From Sclerodactyla briareus (Eukaryota > Echinodermata > Holothuroidea > Dendrochirotida > Sclerodactylidae): a stretch of DNA of 64,000 nt. Of the stretch, positions 24,936 to 35,089 are shown piece after piece. The position numbers and the translations under genes are program-made. The stretch spans positions 1-64,000 of the forward strand of contig JAODTK010005809.1 of assembly GCA_026419785.1 (NCBI GenBank), written 5' to 3'. Under the pieces are notes generated by a model, which had not been told where the DNA came from, ran no database searches, and saw only the letters and a list, made by a program, of their open reading frames with translations. The first letter of the stretch is position 1; every line of letters starts with the position of its first letter.

Positions 24936-25189
24936 GTCAAGAAACACAAGCCTCGTTTTTTTTTCTCGTTGTCATGCAATGATTCGCAAAATATTTGGCG
25001 ATGGAATGGACTGAATGTTCAGTGATGCGAGAGATATTGCAAACTCCGGAGATTGCACTCTCGTTTTTGTTAAACATTTTAACAGCATCTTTGTCATCTA
25101 TAACAAGACATCCGCCTGGCGGGTAAACCGCCAACAGTAATCCCACTTCAAACATGGAGGCGTGATGATGTCAGGGATTATATATCAAA

Positions 25190-25525
25190 CAATAACCATC
25201 CATGTCCCAAAACTGACCTCTTGGGGACTTGACACCATTGACAGTTTTTCGGAACATCTTAAGTCCACACCCACCAATTAGTGGTAATCCGAACAAACTA
25301 GAAAAAAATCTGTAATTATATCGCAAATTCGACTGCCGGTGACCCTGGAATCATTACCATGTTTTTCTGAATCTCCTAAAGTTCACACTCAACCAAAGTT
25401 CATATAAATTGGGAAAATCACTAATTAATATTAGCAAATTCGACCCCGGGTGACTTGAAATCATTGTCATTATTTTCGGAACCATCTAAAGTCCACACCC
25501 ACCAGTCTCATGTAAAAACGAAACG
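25190..25525 (+). repeat. Diverged tandem repeat, about 115-130 base unit
   Basis: Three units each contain 'AA(G)TCCACACCCACCA' or its variant 'GTTCACACTCAACCA', preceded by 'TTTTTC(G/T)GAA' and, in units 2 and 3, by 'GCAAATTCGAC...GGTGAC'. Non-coding. Confidence 0.6.
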
Positions 25526-25559
25526 AAAAAAAAAAAAAAAAACTCCATGCTTCGCAATT

Positions 25560-25735
25560 AAAACCTGCAAAAATGGAGGGCAGCGTCTGAACGAAGCCAT
25601 GTTAAAGTAATCCGAGATTAACCAAGGGGGACATGGTGGACAAGTTTCAGATCAATCGGATTAAAGCGTAAGAGTTATTGCGTTATTTTTAACATTAAAC
25701 CTTTTCCGGTGGCGGACCTCAGCGGACCGCGGCGG
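25560..25735 (-). repeat. Dispersed repeat family R4, inverted copy
   Basis: The reverse complement contains CCGCCGGAAAAGG, AACGCAATAACTCTTACG and TCCGATTGATCTGAAACTTG. The order matches 56,095-56,240 on the plus strand (CCGCCGGAAAAACTTTC, AACGCGATAACTCTTTAACG, TCCGATTGATCTGAACTTAG). Confidence 0.6.
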
Positions 25736-25739
25736 ACGG

Positions 25740-26135
25740 GATGGGTGGTTACGGCGAAGGAAAGAACCATACTATCCCCGGAGTGGGGATATTATTACGC
25801 ATCATTACCGGGCCAAATGCTGAGAGGGTTCATGTTCCATCCACAGGCCAGTCCATGGGTTGAGTACCAGGTTGACCACGACTTGTACTGAAACTCTCCC
25901 TATCCATGATATAGTCAGTTAGCTGATTTCACGCAAGTATGCAACTGCCAATAACGAAACATACGAAAAACGATGTCAAAATACCTTCAGAGATCGTGAC
26001 ATGTGTCCATAGATGGCAGAATCGAACCAGTCAGACGACCTTCACAACTTAGTAGCCACAAGGATTACTGTCGGGGGATTGAACGCCCCAGACGGTGGCC
26101 GTTTGTCTAACTTAAAGGATAATGCAGATGAGTTA
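25740..26135. other. Unique flank of the tandem array
   Basis: No coding or RNA feature. Similarity to array units begins only at about 26,140 (GAGGCTAATATA). Confidence 0.4.
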
Positions 26136-29084
26136 TGGAAGAGGCTAATATATTGGCTCGAGAAAAACTGAATGCGGCCAGTCCCAACCCGAAGTTAATC
26201 TGAATTTCGTTACGAGTTAACGTCCTTTGAAGTTTGTGCATGTGTATCGCGCAAGGTTGAGAAAGCCTATCATGCAATAATATTTGATGTCATACTTGCA
26301 CACCACTGCAAACATTCTTTGTTTTCTATTGAAAAATTCACACATTATTTTACTTCGAAAAAGCATGTAGTGTATGAGAGAGGATTGCTGAGTGTTAGTT
26401 GTAGGAGTTGATGGGTACTTTGGTAAGGAACGACAAACAAAATTCTTGCAAAATATGGACTCATTCAACAAATGAAACAATGAAAGACGAAACATAAGTA
26501 CCCGGGTTTCCAAGTGTACGTCATTCGTTATTGCGCATTGCGATTCTCCCCAATTCTCTGCAATAATGAAAAAAATAATCTTTGAAGGCAAATAACTCCA
26601 CATAAGAACATCGGATTGAAAGGGTTTGGACATTATAGATACAGTTTTCATTCTCCACAGATATATTCTCTGTTGGATCGAGGCCTGCAGTTGTCCTTTA
26701 ACTAGATTGCGCCGAAGTGAGGTCAATAGTGTCCTGCTGGAATTTCCATCTCAAGAAAAGGAGAGAGGAGAATTGAGTACGTCAACATTCAATATCACGC
26801 TACAATACACTCGTTACTAATACCTGAATAGTTGTGAGAGGACTTACCTCGTTTATCCAATCGAGTGAGAAAACAAACAATTGATCTGAAAGAATCCATA
26901 TGTAATGAAGGGGAATTAATGAAGTATATATGCTTACTTAGCAAGACGTCTAAAATTAGAATCCGTCATGTTACTAATCGCTAGAAGTTTCTACAATTTA
27001 TCGAGGAATAATTTTGTTCGTCATCGCAGAAAAATTCAGTCCACGTTTGAATGATTAGTTGAGATAATGCAGAAGGGAAAGAACATTAATGTGCGTGGTG
27101 TTCAGCTTGCTTGGAGCCGAGTAGGTATTGTCCTGGCCTCAATAGCAATCAAGGAGAGAGGATGGCAATGACGACCCGCTTTTGATAGTTCCAATCATCG
27201 CGGGACGTTTTTTTTTTTCGAACTAAGCAGAAGAGAATAACATAGATATAACCTATCAGCACGAAACTTTACGAATGTCTCTGCATAATATATAATATAA
27301 TGACTTGCTACGGTGAGCCGACTGGTCATGGAAATGTGAAAAATTAAGGAGATTCCAGCATGTTGCTTTTTGTTAAGTTTTTTTTTTTTTTTTTTACTTT
27401 AAGAATTTCACCTCGATTGATGAGGCTTAATAAAGCTAGAGAAAAACCTGAAGGCGGCAGTCCAACCCGAAGTTCATTCTGACTTTACCCGTTGCGAAGG
27501 TACAGTCCTTTGAGTTTGTGCAGGTATCGCGCAAGCATTGGAGATCTCCCATCATGCAATGATAAATGATGTTTACTTGCACAACCATTGCAAACATTCT
27601 TTGTTTTCTATTGAAATTTCAAACATTAATTTTTAATTTCAAAAAGCATTTAGTGTATGAGAGAGGATTTGCTGTAGTGGTTGGTAGAGTTGATGGTACT
27701 TTGGTAAGAGAAAGACACAAAACTTCTGCTAAATGTTGCCTCATGAAACACAAATGAACAAAGAAATACGAAACATAACTACCCGGGTTTCCAAGTGTTG
27801 ACGTCATTTCGGTTTTAAAAAAATTTTTTTTGGGCGCATTGCGATTCTCCCCACTTTATCTGCAATAATGAATTAATCTTTGAAGGCAAATAACTCCACA
27901 TAAGACATAGATTGAAATGGGGTTTTGTGACCTATAGATACAGTGTTCATTCTCCACGATATATTCTCTGTTGTCTCGAGGCTGCAGTTGTCCTTTAACT
28001 AGATTGCGCCGAAGTGAGGTCAAATAGTTCATGCTGGAATTTTCCATCTCAAGAAAGAAGAAGAGATGAGGACGTCAACATCATATCAACGATACAATAC
28101 CATCGGTATAATACCGGAACAAGTTGTGAGAGGCTTACCTCGTTTGATCCATCGAGTGAGAAAAACAACAATTTATTCTGAAAGAATCCATATGTAATGA
28201 AGGTGGACCCCAAATAATGAAAGTTATACTGTTACTTAGCAAGCGTCTAAATTTAGAATCCGTCAGGTTACTAATCCGCTAGAAGTGTCTTACAATTTTA
28301 GAGGCAGAATTTGTTCGTCCTCGCAAAAAAATCAGTGCCACGGTTGACTGTAAGGTTGAGATAATTTGCAGAAAGGGAAGAACAGTAATGTTGCGGTGGT
28401 GTTCAGCTTGCTTGTGGGCCAGAGTAATTGTCATGGCCTCAATTAGCAAATCAAGGAGAGAGGATGGCCAATGACGACCCGCTTTTGAATAGTTCAATCA
28501 TAGCGTATACGTTTTTTTTTCGAACTCCGCGAGAAAATCACATAGAGATCCTATCAGCACGAACTTTACGAATGTATCATGCATAAATATAATATAATTG
28601 ACTTGCTACGGTGAGCCGAATGGTCATGGAACATGTGAAAATAAGAGATTCAAGCATGTTGCTTTCTTGTTAAGTTTTTTTTTTTTTTACTTAATGAATT
28701 TCACCGAGATTGATAGGCTAATATTTAGCTAGAGAAAAATGAAGCGGCAGTCCAAACCGAAGGTCATCTGACTTTCCGTGAACGAAGAGTTACAGTCCCT
28801 TTGAAGTTTGTGCATGGGTCGCGCAAGATTGAGAAAGATACCATAATGCAATGATAAATTATGTCAAACTTCACCAACCATGCAAACATTCTTTGTTTTC
28901 GATTGAAATCACACAGTATTTGTTACTTCAAAAAGCAGTTAGTTGTATGAGAGAGGATTGCTGTATGTTGGTTGGAGGAGTTGATGGTTACTTTGAAGAG
29001 AGAAAGACAACAAAATTCCCCTAAATTTGGACTCATTCAACAAAAAATGAAAACAATGAAATACGAACATAACTACCGGGTTTC

Positions 29085-29690
29085 CAATGGAGCTATTATA
29101 TAAACTGGAGGAGGACATCAGAGCGCGTATGGTGCCCTGTCAATTTCGTCAGAGAACACAAACTCGAAGTGAGGCGGCGCCTTTTGTGTGTAACATCGTA
29201 AAACACATCGGTGTGTTCACTCTTCTATCCGCGAATTCTTCGACAAGAGACCCCCGAAAATTCCGTCGCTGCTCCTTAGTAAAGATGTATATCATAGTGC
29301 AAGCTTCTGCAACATCTTCAGTGAGGTTACCATTCAAAAAAAGCGAAAGTCAGACGATGTAATACGGAAGCACAGAAAAAATATGATGATCGGGAATACG
29401 AATCGATTGCGTGTGGCAGGAACTCCCCATATAGGCGTGAAATATGACATCACGGAGTGACTAGAGCTTAATACTGTGAAGCTCGAATTAGGAGGCTGTC
29501 AAAGGAACATTTTCCAATCTTCTGACGAATAAGGAAACATTTGTCCCCGAATCACATGTCTCTTATAGCTCTACTATAATGAGGGCGCTGTCGGGTTTTC
29601 ACAGGTTAGCAAGAGGGTTCCACACTGACTTCGGTTTGTATAGGAGTTCAGTACAGCATGTCCGGGGCTTGGGGTTCCAAGTGTGAGTTC
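29085..29690 (+). repeat. Extra segment in array unit 3
   Basis: Begins ATGGAGCTATTATATAAACT and ends near CATGTCCGGGGCTTGGGG. Units 1 and 2 lack it: their sequence passes directly from CCCGGGTTTCCAAGTGT into the following common part. A TTCCA word occurs at both edges, compatible with an insertion and short target duplication, or with deletion between short repeats. No coding content is recognised. Confidence 0.75.
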
Positions 29691-31020
29691 ATTCGTTTAT
29701 TGCCGCAATTGCGATTCTCCCCAATTTCTCTGCAATTGATGTGAATTAATCTTTGAAGGCAAATAAACTCCACCTAAGAACATCGTAGTGAATGGGGTTG
29801 GCCTATATATACAGTTTCATTCTCCACGATTATCCTCTGTGGTTCGAGCCTGCAGTTGGTCTTCTAACTGGATTGCGCCGAAGTGAGGTCAAATAGTTTC
29901 CTGCGCGAATTTTCCATCTCAAAAAAGAAGAGAGAGTGCGGAACTGTCACTTCAATATCACGATACAATACCTCGTTATGATACCTGAAACAAGTTGTGA
30001 GAGGATTACTGCGTTTATCCAATTTCGAGTGAGAAACAACAAGTTTTATTATAAAGATCCTATGAATGAAGGTGGAATTAATGAAAGTATATACTGCTCA
30101 CTTAGCAAGCCGTCTAAATTTAGAATCCGTCTGTTATTTTTTTTTTTTTTTTTTTTTTTTTTCTAATCGCTAGAAGTTTCTACAATTTCAACTCGAGGCA
30201 TAAATTGGTTTTTTTTTTTTTTTTTTCGTCCTCGCATAAAAAAAAAAATCACGTCCACGTGACTGATTAGTTGAGATAATTTGCAGAAAGGGAAGAAAAA
30301 TTAATGTGCGTGTGTCAGCTTGCTTGTGGAGAGAGTAAGTGTCATGGCCTCAATTAGCAATCAAGGGAGACGGATGGCAAATGACGACCGCTTTGATTAG
30401 TTCAATCATCGCGTATCGGTTTTTTTTTCGAACGTACGCAGAAAGAGAAGAAAGAAAAAATCACATAGATATCCTATCAGCAAGAATTACGACTTCTCTG
30501 CATAATAGATAATATAATTGATGCTACGGTGAGCCGACTGGTAATGGAAACAGTGAAAAATTAAGGAGATCCAGCATGTGCTTTCTTGTTTAAGTTTTTT
30601 TTTTTACTTTAATGAATTTCACCTCGATTGATGAGGCTAATATATATAAGCTAGAGAAAAACTGAATGCGGCGTCCAAACCGAAGTCATGGACGTTCCGC
30701 TTGCGAAAATACAGTTCCTTTGAAGTTGTGCTGGTGTATCGCGCAAGATTGAGAAGCATCCCATCATGCAATGATAAATGATGTCATACTTGCACAACCA
30801 TGCAACCATTCTTTGTTTTCTATTGAAAATTCAACACATTATTTTTTACTTCAAAAGCATTTAGTGTATGAGAGAGGATTGCTGTAGTTGGTTGGTGGAG
30901 TTGATGTTACTTTGTAGAGAAAGACAACAAAACTCCTGCCAAATGTTGACTCATTCAACAAAATGAAACAATGAAACTAAAAAAAAAAACAAAAAAACGA
31001 AAAATAACTACCCGGGTTTC

Positions 31021-31607
31021 CCATGGAGCTAGTATATGAAATGCGAGAGGACATCAGAAGCGGTATGTGTGCCCTGTCCAAATTTCAGTCAGCGAACACA
31101 AACTCGAAGTGAGGCGGCGCCCATGGGCTGTAACATCGATAAAACACATCGGTTTGTTCACTCTCTATCCGCGAATGTTTCGACAAGAGACCCCCGAAAA
31201 TTCCGTCGGTGCTCTTAGTAAAGATGGTATATCATAGTGCAGATTCTGCAACATCTTCGTGGTGTTACCTATTCAGAAAACGCGGAAATCAGACATTCAT
31301 TACGGAAGCACAGAAACCAAATGATGAATTCGGGGAATCGATCGATTGCGTGCTGCAGAATTCCACATCTAGGCGGAAATATGACATAACGGAGTGAACT
31401 AGAGCGAAACGGTGAAGCTCGAAGTAAAGGAGGCTGTTAAACTGAACATATTCCAATCTCTGACGAAAGGAACCATTTCGCCCGAATTCACATGTATCTA
31501 TAGATCTACTATTGAGGCGCTGTCACAGGTTAGCAACAGGGTTCACACTGACTCGGGTTGTATGGAGCTTCGTACAGCATGTCCGGGGCTTGGGGTCCAA
31601 GTGTGAC
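31021..31607 (+). repeat. Extra segment in array unit 4
   Basis: Same landmarks as in unit 3: CATGGAGCTAGTATATGAAA at the start, CGAACACAAACTCGAAGTGA, AGACCCCCGAAAATTCCGTC, and CATGTCCGGGGCTTGGGG at the end. It differs mainly by single-base indels. Confidence 0.75.
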
Positions 31608-32894
31608 GTCATTCGTAATTGCCCCGCAATTGCGATTCTCCCCAATTCTCTGCCATATGAATTAATCTTTGAGGCAAATACTCCACATTTAAGGAACCTC
31701 GTATTGAAATGGGGGGTTTGGACCTATAGATACAGTTTTAATTCTACACGGAAATCCTCTGTGTATCGAGGCCTGCCGTTGTCTTCTAACGGGATTGCGC
31801 CGAGTGAGGTCAATAGTTTCCTGCTGGAATTTTCCATCTCAAAAAAAGAAGAGAGATTGCGTACGCAACATTCAATATCCACGCTACAAGCCTCGGTACT
31901 AATACCTGAATAAGTTGTGAGAGGCTTTACCTCGTTTATCCAAAGTCGAGTGAGGGAAAACACAACAATTATTTGAAAGAATCCATATGTATGAAGGTGG
32001 AATAATGAACGTAGATTACTGACTATTAGCAAGCGTCAAATTTAGAATTATGTCATGCTACTAATCGCTAGAGTTCGACAATTTATCGAGGAATAATTTT
32101 GTTCGTCCTCGCAAAAAAAAAAAAAGCCACGTTTGACTGATTAGTTGAGATAATTTGCAGAAAGGGAAGAACATTAATGTGCGTGGTGTTCAGATTGCTT
32201 GTGGAGCAGAATAATTGTCATGGCCTCCCCCAATTAGCAATTCAAGGAGAGAGGATGGCAATGACGACCCGCTTTTGCTAGTTTAATCATCGCGTATACG
32301 TTTTTTTTTCGAACTCAGCCAGAAGAACATCAATAGATATCCTTCAGCACAAACTTTACGAATGTCTCTGACTAATATATAAATATGATTGTCTTGATCG
32401 GTGAGGCGACGGGGCATGGAACATGTGAAGAATCAAGGAGATTCCAGCATGTTGCTGTCTTGTTCAAGTTTTTTTTTTTTTTTTTTTTTTTTTACTTTAA
32501 TGAATTTCACCCGTCGATGATAGGCTAATATATTAGCTAGATAAAAACTGGGAATGCGGCAGTCCAAAACCCGAAGTTCAATCTTCATCTGACTTTCCGT
32601 TACGAATTTCAGTCCTTTGAGTTTGTGCATGTGTTCGCGCAAGATTGAGAAGCAGCCCATCATGCAATGATCAATGATGTCATACTTGCCCAACGCCACA
32701 TTCTATTTGTTTTCTATTGAAATTCACACATTATTTTTTACTTTCAAAAAGCATTTAGTGTATGAGAGAGGATTGCTTAGTTGGTGGTAGGAGTTGATGG
32801 GTTACTTTGGTAGAGAAAGACAACAAAACTTCTGCTAATGTTGACTCATTCACCAAAATGAAAACATGAAATACGAACATACTACCCCGGTTTT

Positions 32895-33520
32895 TCCTCA
32901 TGGCGCTATTATATAAACTGGAGAGAACATCAGAGCGCGTATTGTGGTGCCCTGTCCAAATTTCAAGTCAAACAACAAACTCGCAGTGAGGGCGGGCGCC
33001 CTATTGTGTGTACACATCGTAAAAACACAATCGGTGTTGTTGCACTCTCTTACCGCGAATTGTTTCGAACCGAGACCCCCCTAAAATAACCGTCGTTGTC
33101 CTTAGTAAAGATGGTATAGTCAATAGTGCAGAATTCTGCAAGCCAATCTTCCAGGAGTGTTACCCTATTTTTCAGAAAACGCAACGCGGGAATCAACGAT
33201 TCATTACGAAGCACAGAAACAATATGATGAATTCGGGGAATACGATCGATTGCGGTCTGGCCGAATTCCCCCCTCTAGGCGGAATATGACTCACGGAGGA
33301 CTAGCGCTTAAATACGTGAAGCTCGAATTAAAGAGGCTGTCAAACGGACCATATGCCAACTTCTGCCGAAAGTGAGAACCATTTCGTCGCCCCGATCACC
33401 TGTTCTCTATAGTTCACTACTATAATGAGGGCGCTGTCAAGGTTGCAACAGGTTCCACAGGCTTCGTTTGGATAGAGCTTCAGTACAGCTTCCGGGGCTT
33501 GGGGGTTTCCAGTGTGACGG
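32895..33520 (+). repeat. Extra segment in array unit 5
   Basis: Third copy of the segment, the most indel-rich. The landmarks GCGCTATTATATAAACTGGA, CATTACGAAGCACAGAAAC and TTCCGGGGCTTGGGGG are all recognisable. Confidence 0.7.
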
Positions 33521-34440
33521 GTCCATTCGTTATTTGCGCAAATTCGATTCTGCCCAATTTCTTGCAATATGATTAATCTTTGAGGAAATACACTCCACAT
33601 AAGACCATCGTATTGAAATGGGTTTTGGGACCTATAGATACAGTTTTTCATTCTCCACGATTATCCCTGTTTATCAGCCCTGCCAGTTGTCTTCTAACTG
33701 GATTGCGCCGAAGTGAGGTCAAATAGTTTCCTGCTGGAATTTTCCATCTGAACAAAAGACTGAGAGGATTGCTTAGACGTCAAACATTCAGAATCACGGC
33801 TTACAATACCTCGTTACTAATACCTGAATAAGTTTGTGAGAGGTTACCTCGTTTCATTCCACTCGGTGGAGAAAACAACATTATCTTAAATAAATCCATA
33901 TGTACTGAAGTTGAATTATGAAAAGTATTACTACTGCTTACTTCGCAAGCGTCTAAATTAGAATCTGTTCATGTTTACTAATCGCTAGGAGTTTCGACAA
34001 TTTATCGAGGTAATTTTTTTCGTCCTCGCACAAAAAAAAAAGACGTCCATCCACGTTTTGCTGCTTAGTTGGAGATAATTTGCAGCAAGAGAGGATAACA
34101 TTAATGTGGCGTGGTGTGTTCACTGCTTGTGTAGCAAATAACTTGTTCCATGGTCCTCAATTAGCAATCAATGAGAGAGGATGGCAATGACGACCCGCTT
34201 TTGATAGGTTAATCATCGCGTATACGTTTTTTTTTCGAACTCAGCCAGAAGAACATCAATAGATATCCTTCAGCACAAACTTTACGAATGTCTCTGACTA
34301 ATATATAAATATGATTGTCTTGATCGGTGAGGCGACGGGGCATGGAACATGTGAAGAATCAAGGAGATTCCAGCATGTTGCTGTCTTGTTCAAGTTTTTT
34401 TTTTTTTTTTTTTTTTTTTACTTAATGAATTTCCACAGCG

Positions 34441-35085
34441 ATTATGAGTGATGAAGGGCGCTGAAGAGAAAGCTGCTCTTAGACCCTGCATAGTTCGTGA
34501 GCACCTTGATGCGGGGAAGGGTACCGTCCGTATACTGATATAGTATTTACAGAGTAGCAAAGCGGAATTGTTCTCTTATGTATTTTAAACAATTGGGCAG
34601 GTGTATATTTAGTTTCCAACCATATTTTGTTCTATGGGTTTTGAGAAGTACATATTTCAAAAGTTACGTCATATTACACAAACTCTCGTGGGTTCCTCTA
34701 TGACGTCATTAAGGTGGTTTGTGTAATAGCAGCGTGTGTCATTTTTTTTATCCATTGACGGAAAGACAAAATGAAACTCATGCAGTCGATTAGTCCATGG
34801 TGGGTGTGTGCGTTCGAGTGTGCGTGCGCGGGTGTGTGTGGGTTAGTGTGCGGTGTGCATGCGTGTGCGGTGTGTGCGGTGTGTCGTGTGTTTTTGGTGT
34901 GGTTGTGTGCTGTGTGTCATGGAGCTATTATATTTCTGGAGAGGCAACGCGTGCAATATACTGAAGCAATTGAAAAGGTCTCCTGCACTCGGACTGACAA
35001 CGATGATACCTTCATGTGCGTTAAAGTGTTGGACCATCTACGGTATGAGTTACTCTAGTAGTATAGTAGGAGTAGGTGGAGGTCT
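34441..35085. other. GT-rich spacer between array and LINE
   Basis: Contains an irregular GT/GC-rich stretch (34,801-34,920). At 34,918 the words CATGGAGCTATTATAT and CTGGAGAGG echo the start of the extra segment in the array. No gene was recognised; the 95-110 codon plus-strand ORFs are composed mostly of the GT-rich stretch. Confidence 0.45.
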
Positions 35086-35089
35086 TCGT

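Larger units (their letters stand above)
26140..34440 (+). repeat. Five-unit tandem array (1.3 and 1.9 kb units)
   Basis: Units start at GAGGCTAATATA or its equivalent, followed by AGAGAAAAACTGAATGCGGC, at about 26,140, 27,420, 28,710, 30,635 and 32,520. The array ends at about 34,440 in the same phase. Common landmarks per unit: TGTGCATGTGTATCGCGCAA, TTGTTTTCTATTGAAA, TTAGTGTATGAGAGAGGATT, CTAGATTGCGCCGAAGTGAG, TGGCAATGACGACCCGCTTT and GGAGATTCCAGCATGTTGCT. Units 1-2 are about 1.28-1.29 kb. Units 3-5 carry an extra segment of roughly 600 bases, so they are about 1.9 kb. No conserved protein frame runs through the units, and the ORFs differ from unit to unit because of single-base indels. Function unknown; a satellite-like or locally amplified non-coding unit is the simplest reading. 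Confidence 0.9.

Noticed and set aside
26217..26726. 169-codon minus-strand ORF in array unit 1
   Set aside because: The frame is not conserved in the other four units and no domain is recognisable; chance opening in a repeat.
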